Part shown: one piece after another, positions 48,546 through 58,728 of the stretch
How the letters are laid out: every line of letters begins with the position of its first letter
Numbering within the stretch: position 1 is the first letter of the stretch
Origin: Kocuria sp. TGY1127_2
GTDB taxonomy: Bacteria > Actinomycetota > Actinomycetes > Actinomycetales > Micrococcaceae
DNA length: 64,000 nucleotides
Reading direction: 5' to 3'
NCBI RefSeq assembly: GCF_013394385.1
Contig: NZ_AP022834.1
Coordinates: forward strand, 620,001-684,000
Position numbers and translations under genes: made by a program
The notes under the pieces: generated by a model
The model's database searches: none
The model's input: only the letters and a program-made list of their open reading frames with translations
Told to the model about the DNA's origin: nothing

Positions 48546-49595
48546 TCAAGACTGCCGGATGAGATCATTGGTGTAGTACTTTCCCGGCTCGACCGGCTGG
48601 CTGACGATTTTCCGAGTACGGAGCCACTCTTCCCACCGGGCAAAATCGTTGTCCTGCATGATCCCGCCCTGGGTGAGTCCCGTGGATTTCCAATACTGGA
48701 GGGGAGCGGGATCTTCGCCCCGGCCTCGGTTGCTGACGATCTTGACCATGCGCTCGACGACCGTTTCGCGAGGCTGTTCGGTGGCCCAGCGAACGGCTCG
48801 GTCGGAGCCGTGGGCCACCTCCCGGGCGAGGTCCGAATTCTGGTCGATCCATTCCTGGCGCATGACCATCTGGCCAGCGGGAAATTTGCCGAAAAGGTCG
48901 ACATCGCGGGCCAACTCACGGAGGGTTCCGTGCTCTCGGACGAGATCCTGCGCGATGCCGTCGATCACACCCGCGTCGATGTGACCCCGAAGAATGGAGA
49001 TTTCGATGTCGCTGGGAGGGATGGGGACCAAAGTGACGTTCTTGACCTGCTCGGGGGTGGCGCCGGAATGTTCCAATAACTGAAAAATAAAAGCTTCGGA
49101 GTGTGCGCCCAAAGTATTCATTCCTACGGTTTTTCCGACGAGGTCCAGAGGGTTCTTGATGTCTCCGTCATTCGAAGAGTAGAGCCCGACATAAGTCTCT
49201 TCGTCTGAGCCGTAATAATTGGATGCCGCCCGAATTGGAATTCCTGCCTCGACCAGTTTGATCACGGCTCCGGAAAAGGCGTGCCCGATGTCGGAATCTC
49301 CCGTCGCAACGGTCTGTATGTCCTGTGGTCCGCTCGTCGTATTGCCGATGTACTTCAGCTCCGCCATGGGCAGGTACCCCAGATCCTGGGCGAGCTCGGC
49401 GAACAGCACTGTCTGGGGCCAACCCTGATATCGCACCACCCGGTTGGCCTCTGCGGCTTGGGAGGACTGCCCGCAACCGGCGAGCGACGCCGTGGCAGCG
49501 ATTCCGGCCAACCCGGCCAGGCCCGACAAAGCCCTTCGCCTTCCGATAAGGCGGCGGCCGGGTGGGGAATTCGGGGGAGTAGCTGGGGCGACCAT
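48546..49595 (-). CDS. ssuA: Aliphatic sulfonate ABC transporter binding lipoprotein
   Basis: The 349-residue protein starts with a twin-arginine-like signal (RRLIGRRRALSGLAGLAG) and a lipobox LAGC near 38-41, so it is likely a lipoprotein exported by Tat or Sec. The rest is a SsuA/NMT1 periplasmic-binding fold (PQTVLFAELAQDLGYL near the start). It captures sulfonates for SsuBC. AGGAG precedes the ATG. A 271-nt divergent region separates it from ssuD and carries promoters for both; no known riboswitch is visible there. Confidence 0.88.
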   Translation of the reverse strand: MVAPATPPNSPPGRRLIGRRRALSGLAGLAGIAATASLAGCGQSSQAAEANRVVRYQGWPQTVLFAELAQDLGYLPMAELKYIGNTTSGPQDIQTVATGDSDIGHAFSGAVIKLVEAGIPIRAASNYYGSDEETYVGLYSSNDGDIKNPLDLVGKTVGMNTLGAHSEAFIFQLLEHSGATPEQVKNVTLVPIPPSDIEISILRGHIDAGVIDGIAQDLVREHGTLRELARDVDLFGKFPAGQMVMRQEWIDQNSDLAREVAHGSDRAVRWATEQPRETVVERMVKIVSNRGRGEDPAPLQYWKSTGLTQGGIMQDNDFARWEEWLRTRKIVSQPVEPGKYYTNDLIRQS

Positions 49596-49866
49596 GGGTG
49601 TTCTCCTCCACGGAAATTGGTATCAACTGGTTTTGCAGGGTGCCTGAATACGACTCGGCTCATCTATATTCAGATTCCCGATAATTATTGAAAATAGACA
49701 ATACGAATCCGCTTCTCCCACATCAATAAGCAGGTAAGAAATGGAAAAGACGGAATTGGGCGTAATTTATGACGCCGTTTTTCTCCGCATGTCGTCAGTG
49801 ATTTCGGCCGTGTACGTGGGGGCGTACCGTGTCGAGCAAATCAAGATTACGAACCTAAGGAATTCC

Positions 49867-50961
49867 ATGGGCGCGATAAAACTGCATTGGTTCTTGCCGA
49901 CGAGCTCCGACTCCCGGGGCGTTGTCGGCGGCGGCCACGGTGCGGAAGTCCAGGGTACGGCTGCGATCCGTCCTCCCTCCTTGCGCTACCTGACTCAAGT
50001 GGCTCAAGCCGCCGAGTACAACGGATTCGAGTCCGTCCTGACGCCAACGGGCTTGTGGTGCCAGGATTCATGGCTGACCACGGCCGCAATTTCCCAGCAC
50101 ACCGAGACGCTGAAGTTCTTGGTCGCGTTTCGGCCGGGTGCCATCTCGCCGACCTTGGGCGCTCAGATGGCGGCCACGTATCAGGACATGACCAAGGGCC
50201 GCCTCAATATCAACATCGTGACAGGTGGCGAATCGGCCGAGCAGAAAGCCTTTGGCGACTTCAATGACAAAGAGGGCCGTTATGAACGAACCGGTGAATT
50301 CCTGGATGTCGTCGGCCGGTTGTGGGATCACGAAGAACCCTTCGACTACGCCGGTGAGCATGTCCGCGTCGAACAAGCTCGGTTGGCGTACCCGCCCGAT
50401 CCGCGCCCGGAAATCTACTTCGGCGGTTCGTCTCCGGCGGCAGGGCGCGTTGCCGCGGCGCACTCGGACGTGTACCTCACCTGGGGCGAGCCGCCGCAGC
50501 AAGCGAAGGAGAAGATCGATTGGATCCGGGGCCTGGCCGAGGAACAAAGGCGCACGGTCCGGTTCGGTATAAGATTGCACACGATTTCGAGGGATACCTC
50601 GGCCGAGGCCTGGGCCGTGGCAGAGAAAATGCTGGCCAATATCGACCCCGCACTGATTCGGAAGCAGCAAGAGGCCCTGCGAAAATCCGAGTCGGAGGGC
50701 CAGCGTCGGATGCTTGATCTGCACGGAGGCTCCTCCTCCGACTTGGAGATCCACCCCGGGCTGTGGGCCGGTGTCGGACTGGTCCGCGGCGGAGCCGGGA
50801 CGGCACTGGTGGGATCCCACCGAGAGGTGGCCGACTTGATCAAGGAATACGTATCGGTCGGATTCGACGAATTCGTGCTCTCCGGGTATCCGTGCCTTGA
50901 AGAAGCATTCTGGTTCGGTGAAGGGGTTCGGCCCCTGCTCGAGTCCGACGGACTCATCTAG
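49867..50961 (+). CDS. ssuD: FMNH2-dependent alkanesulfonate monooxygenase
   Basis: The 364-residue protein is a luciferase-like monooxygenase matching SsuD over its length: LHWFLPTS start, TPTGLWCQDSW with the conserved Cys, FLVAFRPGAISPT, YLTWGEPP, RFGIRLH, and LWAGVGLVRGGAGTALVG. It releases sulfite from alkanesulfonates with FMNH2 and O2. The ATG at 49867 has AAGG upstream; the longer frame from 49741 is not supported. It is divergent from ssuA. The flavin reductase partner is not in this window. Confidence 0.93.
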   Translation: MGAIKLHWFLPTSSDSRGVVGGGHGAEVQGTAAIRPPSLRYLTQVAQAAEYNGFESVLTPTGLWCQDSWLTTAAISQHTETLKFLVAFRPGAISPTLGAQMAATYQDMTKGRLNINIVTGGESAEQKAFGDFNDKEGRYERTGEFLDVVGRLWDHEEPFDYAGEHVRVEQARLAYPPDPRPEIYFGGSSPAAGRVAAAHSDVYLTWGEPPQQAKEKIDWIRGLAEEQRRTVRFGIRLHTISRDTSAEAWAVAEKMLANIDPALIRKQQEALRKSESEGQRRMLDLHGGSSSDLEIHPGLWAGVGLVRGGAGTALVGSHREVADLIKEYVSVGFDEFVLSGYPCLEEAFWFGEGVRPLLESDGLI

Positions 50962-51052
50962 TCTTCGCAGGATGTAGCTGTATTAACCGCTCCAGCCGGG
51001 CCCGATAGCACGCGATGCGTACTCGTCGTTACCTATTCGCTATTGTTGCTCT

Positions 51053-52345
51053 ATGAAGGTTTTGGTGCTTGGCCCGGGCGGGCGTGAACACGCAATTATC
51101 GCTGCGCTCCTGCGCGACCCGGCGGTCACGGAAGTACATTCGGCTCCCGGCAACGCGGGAATCGCCGCTGTCGTTCCGACTCATGCCATCGACGCCAACA
51201 GCCCCGAAGAGGCAACGGCCCTGGCGGAAAGGCTGGACGCGGACCTGATCGTCGTAGGACCCGAAGCTCCGTTGGTTGCAGGAGTCGCCGATGCCCTGCG
51301 TGAAGCCGGATTCCCGGTATTCGGTCCGAACGCCGACGCCGCCCAGCTGGAAGGTTCGAAAGCCTTCGCCAAAGAAGTCATGGCCGAGGCCAATGTTCCG
51401 ACTGCCATGGCCCGCGTCGCTCATGACGCCGCGACCGTCAGGGAATGCCTTAACGCTTTTGGTGCGCCGTACGTCGTCAAAGACGACGGCCTTGCTGCCG
51501 GCAAAGGCGTGGTCGTTACGGAGGATCGCGATGAGGCTCTGGCTCACGCCCAATCCTGTTTTGACGCCGGCTCGTCGGTCGTCATCGAGGAATTCTTGGA
51601 CGGTCCAGAAGTTTCACTGTTCGTGATCTGCGATGGGCAACGAACGGTCCCGCTCAGTCCGGCGCAGGATTTCAAACGAATCCACGATGACGACGAGGGC
51701 CCCAATACCGGAGGGATGGGGGCATACACCCCGTTGCCGTGGCTTCCCGAAGACTTCACCGAAGAGGTCGTCCGGCGCGTCGCCCAGCCAACGGTTGACG
51801 TGATGGCGGACCGTGGGACTCCCTTCGTGGGCGTGCTGTACTGCGGATTGGCCCTGACAAGTCGTGGGATCCGAGTCATCGAATTCAATGCTCGCTTTGG
51901 AGACCCGGAGACCCAGGCGGTGCTGGCCCGTCTCAAGACGCCCCTGGGCCAACTGCTTCTTGCCGCAGCCCAAGGCGAACTCGACGGGCGGGAATCCCTC
52001 CGGTGGGACCTTCGCACCGCGGTCGACGTGGTCATGGCCGCCGAGAATTACCCCGATACTCCGCGCAAGGGTGACGAAATCTCCGGACTCGAGGAGGCGG
52101 AAGCCCTGGAGGGCGTTTCGGTCATGCACGCGGGCACCCGGCGCGAGCGGTCGCTGAGCGGGACCACATCCGTGGTGACTTCGGGGGGACGAGTTCTCGC
52201 CGTCGTTGCGTTGGGGGAGGACCTCGAAGACGCCCGAAGCAGGGCCTACAGGGGAGCCGAGAAGATCGCTTGGAAAGGCGCGCAGTACCGGCGAGATATC
52301 GCGCAGAAAGCCGCGGCAGGCCAGATCCAAGTGCCTACCTTATAG
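51053..52345 (+). CDS. purD: Phosphoribosylamine-glycine ligase (GARS)
   Basis: The 430-residue protein has GPGGREH at 7-13, the ATP-grasp core with [23 protein letters not shown] and [12 protein letters not shown]. It joins glycine to phosphoribosylamine in step two of purine synthesis. The ATG lies about 90 nt after ssuD. purC follows on the same strand with a 73-nt gap. Confidence 0.97.
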   Translation: MKVLVLGPGGREHAIIAALLRDPAVTEVHSAPGNAGIAAVVPTHAIDANSPEEATALAERLDADLIVVGPEAPLVAGVADALREAGFPVFGPNADAAQLEGSKAFAKEVMAEANVPTAMARVAHDAATVRECLNAFGAPYVVKDDGLAAGKGVVVTEDRDEALAHAQSCFDAGSSVVIEEFLDGPEVSLFVICDGQRTVPLSPAQDFKRIHDDDEGPNTGGMGAYTPLPWLPEDFTEEVVRRVAQPTVDVMADRGTPFVGVLYCGLALTSRGIRVIEFNARFGDPETQAVLARLKTPLGQLLLAAAQGELDGRESLRWDLRTAVDVVMAAENYPDTPRKGDEISGLEEAEALEGVSVMHAGTRRERSLSGTTSVVTSGGRVLAVVALGEDLEDARSRAYRGAEKIAWKGAQYRRDIAQKAAAGQIQVPTL

Positions 52346-52418
52346 ATTTCACTTCGCATCGGGCCTCGCGCGTGCGGCGTGGGGCTGCACATCAATCACA
52401 CACCCAGGAGCGCAGCGC

Positions 52419-53342
52419 ATGTCCCCAGAGCCCACCACCATTCCGGGCTGGAAGCACATCTATTCTGGCAAAGTCAGGGACCTTTACGTCCCCGAGGAGG
52501 GCAACGACGTCATCGGCTGTTCCTTTGCCGACAACGCCGAGGCTCGCGCTGGGTCCGTCATGGTCGTGGCCACGGACCGGGTCAGCGCATATGATCACAT
52601 CCTGGCTACGCCCATCCCTGACAAGGGAAAAATTCTGACCCAGCTCAGCCTCTGGTGGTTCGAGCAACTCGATCAGGTACCAAACCACGTGCTCTCGACC
52701 AATGTCCCGGACGAAGTGGCGGGCCGAGCAATGATCTGCAAGTCGCTGTCGATGTTCCCGGTCGAGTGCATCGCCCGAGGCTATCTGACGGGCTCGGGCC
52801 TCAAGGAATATCGGCGCACCGGCGCAATATGCGGAATCGAGTTGCCGGACGGCTTGGTCAACGGATCCCGCCTGGAAGAACCCATTTTCACGCCTACGGG
52901 AAAGGCTGAGGTCGGTGAGCACGACGAAGCCATCACATACGAAGAAATGACGGATGCCGTCGGCCGCGCGATGGGCGAGAGAATCCGGGAACTGACGCTC
53001 TATATCTACGGGACCGCAGAAAAAATAGCCCGTGAACGCGGAATCATTCTGGCGGACACCAAGGTTGAGTTCGGGCTGGACTCCTACCGCGGGGAAGTAA
53101 CCTTGGGCGACGAGGTCCTCACCCCGGATTCGTCACGGTTCTGGGACGGCGCACAGTGGGGCCCGGGACGGCCGCAACCCAGCTTCGATAAGCAATTCGT
53201 GCGGGATTGGTTGTCCTCCGAAGCTTCTGGATGGGACGGATCGTCGACGCCGCCCGAGTTGCCTGCGGAAATCGTTGACAAGACCCGCGCACGTTACGTC
53301 GAGGCCTACGAAAAATTGACCGGCCTCGAATTCTCCGCGTAA
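52419..53342 (+). CDS. purC: SAICAR synthase
   Basis: The 307-residue protein has SGKVRDLY (16-23), VVATDRVSAYD and the ligand-binding region CIARGYLTGSGLKEY. It couples CAIR with aspartate in purine synthesis. I chose the ATG at 52419 with AGGAG 9 nt upstream; the frame is open upstream but overlaps purD. It runs 37 nt into the 3' end of the convergent lldR gene. It is separated from purM and purF by about 10 kb. Confidence 0.97.
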   Translation: MSPEPTTIPGWKHIYSGKVRDLYVPEEGNDVIGCSFADNAEARAGSVMVVATDRVSAYDHILATPIPDKGKILTQLSLWWFEQLDQVPNHVLSTNVPDEVAGRAMICKSLSMFPVECIARGYLTGSGLKEYRRTGAICGIELPDGLVNGSRLEEPIFTPTGKAEVGEHDEAITYEEMTDAVGRAMGERIRELTLYIYGTAEKIARERGIILADTKVEFGLDSYRGEVTLGDEVLTPDSSRFWDGAQWGPGRPQPSFDKQFVRDWLSSEASGWDGSSTPPELPAEIVDKTRARYVEAYEKLTGLEFSA

Positions 53343-54037
53343 GCGACCCCATAAAACCACTGGATGTGTTCGCGAACGCGCTCGGCAGCCGTTTCGGGTC
53401 GGCGTTCGCGAACCGCGGCAAGGATGCCTCGATGCTGTTCCTGGAGACGGCGTCGAACCTTGGGCCAATCTCCGAGACGAGGAACTCCTTCTCGAACGTA
53501 ACCGACGGTGGCTTGACGTAGGGAATCCAAGATTGTGGTGATCACGACGTTCCCTCCGAGGCTTGAAATGAGCAAATGGAATTGCGCATCCAACTCGTGG
53601 AAGCGGGCATCCGGCAACAGGGGGTCGTCCATCTCGTCGAGAAAGCGGTTTGCCTTGGTCAGCACCACTTTGTCCTGTGTGTTCGACCAGCGGGTCGCGG
53701 CCTCCGCCGCGGCTTGGGACTCCAATTGCTCGCGGGTCGACACCACGTCTCGCACAGGCAGGAAGTTGGACGCCAAGTGCATGCGAAGGCCCCAGCCAAG
53801 GGCGGCGGAAGGTTCGGAAACGACAACCGCTCCTGCGCTGGGGCCAGAGCCGACGCCTGAACGGACGAGGCCCATCGCGTCCAGGACTCGAATTGCTTCT
53901 CTGACAGAAGCCCGAGAAATGCCGAACTCTTCCGCGAGAGTGCGCTCCGAGGGGAGCCGGTCGCCCACGGAAAGTTCGCCACTGCGCAGCCGGTCCTCGA
54001 TGTTCTTTAGCACGATGCTGTAGGTCTTGTTCTCCAC
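53306..54037 (-). CDS. lldR: GntR/FadR-family regulator, likely lactate-responsive LldR
   Basis: The protein has an N-terminal winged helix with LPSERTLAEEFGISRASVREAIRVL and a C-terminal FadR-type FCD domain. Next to lldP and lutABC it is most likely the lactate-responsive repressor. I chose the GTG at 54037, with AGGG 9 nt upstream, over a TTG at 54046 that directly follows AGGG. It follows lldP by 36 nt and overlaps the purC end by 37 nt. The target is inferred from context. Confidence 0.82.
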   Translation of the reverse strand: MENKTYSIVLKNIEDRLRSGELSVGDRLPSERTLAEEFGISRASVREAIRVLDAMGLVRSGVGSGPSAGAVVVSEPSAALGWGLRMHLASNFLPVRDVVSTREQLESQAAAEAATRWSNTQDKVVLTKANRFLDEMDDPLLPDARFHELDAQFHLLISSLGGNVVITTILDSLRQATVGYVREGVPRLGDWPKVRRRLQEQHRGILAAVRERRPETAAERVREHIQWFYGVAYAENSRPVNFS

Positions 54038-54073
54038 AGAAGACAACCCTAGCTTCGCATCGTCACTAGGTGT

Positions 54074-55738
54074 TTAAGGCAGCATCCAGGACAAGACGTT
54101 GGACTGCAAGAACACGAGGGTGCAGATGATCAGGAGCATGGCGAGGGACCAGGGCACAACCTTCTTGAAGATTTCCGATTCCTTGCCCTCCATTTCAACA
54201 GCGGTAGCCGCAATGGCGAGGGACTGCGGAGAGATCATTTTGCCGACGACACCGCCGCTGGTGTTGGCCGCGAGCATGAGGTTCGGGTCCAGCCCGGCGT
54301 TGGAGGCCGCGGTGTGTTGCAGGTTCGAGAACAGCGCATTGGCCGAGGTGTCTGATCCGGTTACCGCGGTTCCCAGCCAGCCAAGTGTGGGCGCGAGGAA
54401 AGCAAAGATCCCGCCCAACGAGGCCAGATACGTTCCGATGGACACGGTCTGTCCCGAGAAGTTCATGACGTACGCGAGGGCAAGGACCGAAACGATCGTC
54501 AGAGCCGACCACCGCATGCGGTAGAAGCAGTACCAGAGCTGGGCTATAGCGTGGCCGAAGCCCAGTTTGTAACGGCCCTTCTCGTTGAATATGCCGTAGA
54601 GCACCGTCACGATCAAGCCTGCTATGAGCAGCATGGTTCCCGGATTGGACAGCCATTGGAAGTTGAAGGTGGTGCCGGAAATCGGTTTGCCGGCCGCGGT
54701 GACGATGTTTCCGGATGTGACGGGCCACGGGATCTTGATGTCCGTCTTCGCCAGAGCCGCGGGAATGCTGACTCCTGCCTTCCACAATTTGCCGATCGCG
54801 AAGACACCGACGACTACCAGATAGGGCAGCAGCGCCATCCAAACCCGGACAGGCTTGAGCTTCTCTGAGGCCGGAGGGGCCTTGATGCCGAAGCGTTCAC
54901 GGAATGCCTCCGTGCCGCGCGGCTTCCACACCTTGAGGAACAACACGGCGACGCCGAGGGACACGAGGCAAGCCACGATGTCGGTCAACTCATACGAGAA
55001 GTGCGTCGCCGACCACCACTGTGCGATGCCGAAGGAGAGACCGATGACCAGGGCTGCGGGCCAGGCCTCCCGAACTCCTCGGAATCCGTCGAGGAGCCAG
55101 AGGAGGATGAACGGAACGATCGCGGCGACGAATGGGGCCTGATGGCCGACGATGGCGCCGATATGTGCCGGGTTCTCACCGGTAAGGGTTCCGGCGGTGG
55201 TGATCGGAATGGCCAGAGCGCCAAAGGCCACCGGCGCGGTGTTGGCGACCAGGACGGTGACCGCTGCTCGCAGCGGCTTGACGCCCAGGGCAAGAATCAT
55301 GGTCGCGGTGATCGCGACGGGGGCCCCGAAACCGGCGAGGGCCTCGAGAAGCCCGCCGAAGCAGAAGGCGATCAGTATTGCCTGGATGCGAATGTCTCCG
55401 CCGCCGATGCGGTCGAAGGTCAGACGAAGGTCCTCGAAACGTCCGGACTCGACCGTGACCTGGTAGAACCACAGCGCCGTAACGATGATCCAGACGATGG
55501 GGAACGCGCCATAAGCGAGTCCCTGGGTCCCCGACATCAAGGTCAGTCCCAACGGCATGTTGAAGCCGATGACCGCGACGATGATGGATACGAGAAGGGC
55601 CGTGAGTGCAGAGATATGCGCGCTGGCTTTGACTCCGAGCAGCATGATGAAAAAGGCCAGGAGTGGAAGTATCGCGACGAGCGCCGAGAGCCCTATCGAC
55701 CCGCCGACGGCGTTGGTGGTGGCTGTGAATGTGTCCAC
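54074..55738 (-). CDS. lldP: L-lactate permease
   Basis: The protein of about 554 residues has about 12-14 helices and the LctP signatures WFYQVTVESGRFEDLR, FGGLLEALAGFGAPVAI and GSDTSANALFSNLQ. It imports L-lactate with protons. I chose the GTG at 55738 because AAGGAGA lies just upstream; the frame continues to 55831 without such a site. lldR follows on the same strand. The divergent lutABC genes start about 420 nt away. Confidence 0.93.
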   Translation of the reverse strand: MDTFTATTNAVGGSIGLSALVAILPLLAFFIMLLGVKASAHISALTALLVSIIVAVIGFNMPLGLTLMSGTQGLAYGAFPIVWIIVTALWFYQVTVESGRFEDLRLTFDRIGGGDIRIQAILIAFCFGGLLEALAGFGAPVAITATMILALGVKPLRAAVTVLVANTAPVAFGALAIPITTAGTLTGENPAHIGAIVGHQAPFVAAIVPFILLWLLDGFRGVREAWPAALVIGLSFGIAQWWSATHFSYELTDIVACLVSLGVAVLFLKVWKPRGTEAFRERFGIKAPPASEKLKPVRVWMALLPYLVVVGVFAIGKLWKAGVSIPAALAKTDIKIPWPVTSGNIVTAAGKPISGTTFNFQWLSNPGTMLLIAGLIVTVLYGIFNEKGRYKLGFGHAIAQLWYCFYRMRWSALTIVSVLALAYVMNFSGQTVSIGTYLASLGGIFAFLAPTLGWLGTAVTGSDTSANALFSNLQHTAASNAGLDPNLMLAANTSGGVVGKMISPQSLAIAATAVEMEGKESEIFKKVVPWSLAMLLIICTLVFLQSNVLSWMLP

Positions 55739-56159
55739 GCGGTCTCCTTGGAGTGGGTTGACGCACGCGTTTCGACGAGCATCAACGCTGATGCAGTGAG
55801 TGAAGTAAGCCACTAATGCTGAGGAGCTCATAGGGGTGTGTGTCCCGCATTACTCTGTGGTCAGACCGACACCATACCGATGTTCTTGACGAAATCAAAA
55901 CCGGAGTAAGTGTGGATGGAGTGCGACGCGGGCACGGTAGTCGCGCAGTAGGCTTTTAGGTTACAAAAACCTTTTCTAATTCGGTCGTGTTTCCTGAAAT
56001 GACGCGCCAGTTAAGGTTTCCCAGGTGCAATTCGAGTAACTTAGGTGCTCCTTATTGGAGGTCGTTAATAAATTGTCACTAAGGTGGGGAGCGTCTTGCG
56101 GGCATCCTCCTGGTCCCATTCTGAGGAGAATGGCCCGCACTTATTGGAATGGAGACGCC
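55739..56159. promoter_or_regulatory. Divergent lldP/lutA control region
   Basis: This 421-nt stretch holds no gene. GGTCAGACC at 55859-55867 is a short palindrome similar to FadR/LldR-type sites, and AGGTT-ACAAA-AACCT at 55958-55972 is a second inverted repeat. It probably holds promoters for lldP and lutABC and the LldR operator. Promoter boxes are not clear; the long leader of lutA (up to 200 nt) is unexplained. Confidence 0.5.
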
Positions 56160-56963
56160 ATGCGGATCGCACTTTTCTCAACGTGCATCGTCGACGCGAT
56201 GTACCCGCGGGTCGCCCAGGCGACCGTGGACATCCTGGAACGCCTCGGCCACGACGTGATTTTCCCTCCCGGCCAGACGTGTTGTTCCCAAATGCACGTC
56301 AACAGTGGCTATTTCGACGACGCGTACCCCATCGTCAAGAACCACGTCGAGTCGTTCTCGGACTGGGACTACGATGTCGCCGTCGCGCCCTCGGCCTCAT
56401 GCGTGGTTTCCCTGGGACACCAGCAGCCAATGATTGCTCGGCACGCCGGTGACGAGGGAACAGCCATTGCGGCCGAAGAGGTTGCAGGCAAGACCTTCGA
56501 ATTGTCAAAGCTGCTGATCGACGTCTTGGGGATCACGAACGCCGCGGAGCAACTCGGTTCCTACTTCCCGCACAAGGTCACGTTCCATTCGAGTTGCCAT
56601 GGCATGCGGATCATGAAGCTGGGCACGCGCCAATCGGACCTGGTGCGTACCGTGGAGGGTCTGGAATTCGCTGAGCTTCCCGACATCGACCAGTGCTGCG
56701 GTTTCGGCGGTACGTTCTCCTTCAAGAACGCTGATACGTCCGGGGCAATGACCGCGGACAAGGTCAAGAACATCGAATCGACGGGCGCCGAGTTGTGCGC
56801 GGGAGGTGACGTCTCCTGCCTCATGAATATCGATGGGGCCCTCTCGCGCAAGGGATCCGACGTCACGACCCTCCACTTCGCCGAGATCCTTGCCAGCACC
56901 AAAGAAAACCCGCTCGAAGTCTCCGGCCCGGTGGCGATGACCACCACTACAGGAGGAAAGTAG
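56160..56963 (+). CDS. lutA: Lactate utilization protein LutA
   Basis: The 267-residue protein has two CCG (heterodisulfide-reductase-type) domains: GQTCCSQMHVNSG in the first half and HSSCHGMR with DQCCGFGGTFS in the second. These cysteines bind an iron-sulfur cluster. With LutB and LutC it oxidises L-lactate to pyruvate. The ATG at 56160 has GGAGA upstream; the longer frame from 56055 is not used. lutB follows after 2 nt. Confidence 0.95.
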   Translation: MRIALFSTCIVDAMYPRVAQATVDILERLGHDVIFPPGQTCCSQMHVNSGYFDDAYPIVKNHVESFSDWDYDVAVAPSASCVVSLGHQQPMIARHAGDEGTAIAAEEVAGKTFELSKLLIDVLGITNAAEQLGSYFPHKVTFHSSCHGMRIMKLGTRQSDLVRTVEGLEFAELPDIDQCCGFGGTFSFKNADTSGAMTADKVKNIESTGAELCAGGDVSCLMNIDGALSRKGSDVTTLHFAEILASTKENPLEVSGPVAMTTTTGGK

Positions 56964-56965
56964 CC

Positions 56966-58726
56966 ATGACCGTTACACAGTTGGGCATGCCCAAGGTCTT
57001 CCACGGAACCGGCAATATCGTTGCCGAAGAATCCTTCACGTCCTTCGCTGGCCGGGAGCTCAAGAACGAGCAATTGCGCGCCAACCTTGGCTTTGCGACG
57101 CATACGATTCGCGAGAAGCGCGCCAACGTCGTCGGGGAACTTCCCGACTGGGAAGATCTGCGGACCGCCGGATCCGAGATCAAACAAGAAGTCATGGCTC
57201 GTCTTCCCGAGCTCCTCGAGCAGTTCGAGAAGAATTTCACCGAGCGCGGCGGACACGTTCACTGGGCTCGGGACGCCGACGAGGCGAATCAGATCGCTCT
57301 CGATATCATCCGGGAACAAGAAGTCGAAGAAGTCATCAAGATCAAGTCGATGGCAACTCAGGAAACCGGCCTCAACGAGTTCCTCGAAGAACAAGGCATC
57401 TCCGCTGTCGAGACTGACTTGGCCGAGGAAATTGTGCAGATGGGCGAGGACAAGCCATCACACATCCTGGTTCCCGCGATCCACCGCAATCGCTCGGAGA
57501 TCCGTGACATCTTCTTGAAGAAGATGCCGGGCGTCAATCCGGATATTTCGGACAACCCTGCGGAATTGGCCGAGGCCTCCCGCCACCACCTGCGTGAGAA
57601 ATTCTTCCGTAACAAGGTCGCGATTTCGGGCGCCAACTTTGGCGTTGCTGATTCCGGCACGCTGACCATCGTCGAGTCCGAAGGCAATGGGCGTATGTGC
57701 CTGACTCTGCCGGACACACTCATTTCTTTCATGGGCATCGAGAAGCTGGTCCCGACCTTCCAGGATCTGGAGGTCTTCCTGCAGCTTCTGCCCCGTTCCT
57801 CGACGGGCGAGCGCATGAACCCCTATACCTCGATGTGGTCCGGTGTGACTCCGGGGGATGGGCCCCAGAATCTTCACGTGATTCTCATGGACAACGGTCG
57901 CACGGCGGCATTGGCCGATGAGATGGGGCGCCAAGCGCTCCACTGCATCCGGTGCTCGGCCTGCATGAACGTTTGCCCCGTTTACGAGCGGGCCGGCGGA
58001 CATGCCTACGGGTCGGTTTACCCGGGCCCGATCGGGGCTATCCTTTCGCCGTTGCTGACCGGAGTCGAAGCAGAAGAGAACAACTCGCTTCCTTACGCAT
58101 CGTCGTTGTGCGGTGCTTGCTACGAGGCGTGCCCGGTCAAGATCAACATCCCTGACGTGTTGGTTCACCTGCGCGGCAAAGACGTGGATGCCAAACACGG
58201 CAAGGGCGAAGAAGGCACGAAGCGTCAGGCACCCGACCAGATGGACGCGATCATGGCCGGTGCCAAGGCGATGTTCTCCAACTCTAAACTTCTCGGTCTT
58301 GCAGAACGCGGTTTGCCGGCGGGGCGTCTTGCGGCGGGACGCGATCACAAGATCAACTGGCTCCCGGGCCTCGTGGGTGGCTGGACGAAATACCGAGACA
58401 TTCCGGAGCCGCCCAAGCAGGCCTTCCGCCACTGGTGGAAGAAGAACAAGAAGAACGGTTCGAAGCAGCGTGCGGGATCCGAAAAGGTTGATATCGACGC
58501 TCTGATGGCGAAGAACGCCGGACTCGCAGATCAGTTGCACAATCAGCATGCCTCTGAGGCTCAGGATCAACGCGAAGGGGCCGAGAAGCAAGCCCAAGAG
58601 CTCAAGAAGGAGCAGCGGCGCGACCCCGAGATCGCCCGGCGGGAGAATGAGTTGCTCAAGGACACTGAATCGGACTCGGCAGAAAACCAGGGCAAAGCCC
58701 AAGGTTCCCAGGAAGGGCGCGACTGA
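56966..58726 (+). CDS. lutB: Lactate utilization iron-sulfur protein LutB, with C-terminal extension
   Basis: The 586-residue protein has the LutB core with ferredoxin-like motifs CIRCSACMNVCP (C327, C330, C333, C337) and CGACYEACP (C382, C385, C389), plus a GANFGVADSGT segment. It carries electrons in lactate oxidation with LutA and LutC. AGGAGG precedes the ATG. Compared with B. subtilis LutB (about 475 residues) it has an extra tail of about 95 residues (from about 491) that is highly charged, with Lys/Glu/Gln-rich helical character. lutC follows after 2 nt. Confidence 0.94.
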   Translation: MTVTQLGMPKVFHGTGNIVAEESFTSFAGRELKNEQLRANLGFATHTIREKRANVVGELPDWEDLRTAGSEIKQEVMARLPELLEQFEKNFTERGGHVHWARDADEANQIALDIIREQEVEEVIKIKSMATQETGLNEFLEEQGISAVETDLAEEIVQMGEDKPSHILVPAIHRNRSEIRDIFLKKMPGVNPDISDNPAELAEASRHHLREKFFRNKVAISGANFGVADSGTLTIVESEGNGRMCLTLPDTLISFMGIEKLVPTFQDLEVFLQLLPRSSTGERMNPYTSMWSGVTPGDGPQNLHVILMDNGRTAALADEMGRQALHCIRCSACMNVCPVYERAGGHAYGSVYPGPIGAILSPLLTGVEAEENNSLPYASSLCGACYEACPVKINIPDVLVHLRGKDVDAKHGKGEEGTKRQAPDQMDAIMAGAKAMFSNSKLLGLAERGLPAGRLAAGRDHKINWLPGLVGGWTKYRDIPEPPKQAFRHWWKKNKKNGSKQRAGSEKVDIDALMAKNAGLADQLHNQHASEAQDQREGAEKQAQELKKEQRRDPEIARRENELLKDTESDSAENQGKAQGSQEGRD

Positions 58727-58728
58727 CC

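Noticed and set aside
49596-49866. SAM or cobalamin riboswitch before ssuD
   Set aside because: None of the conserved blocks of these riboswitches could be read in this region.
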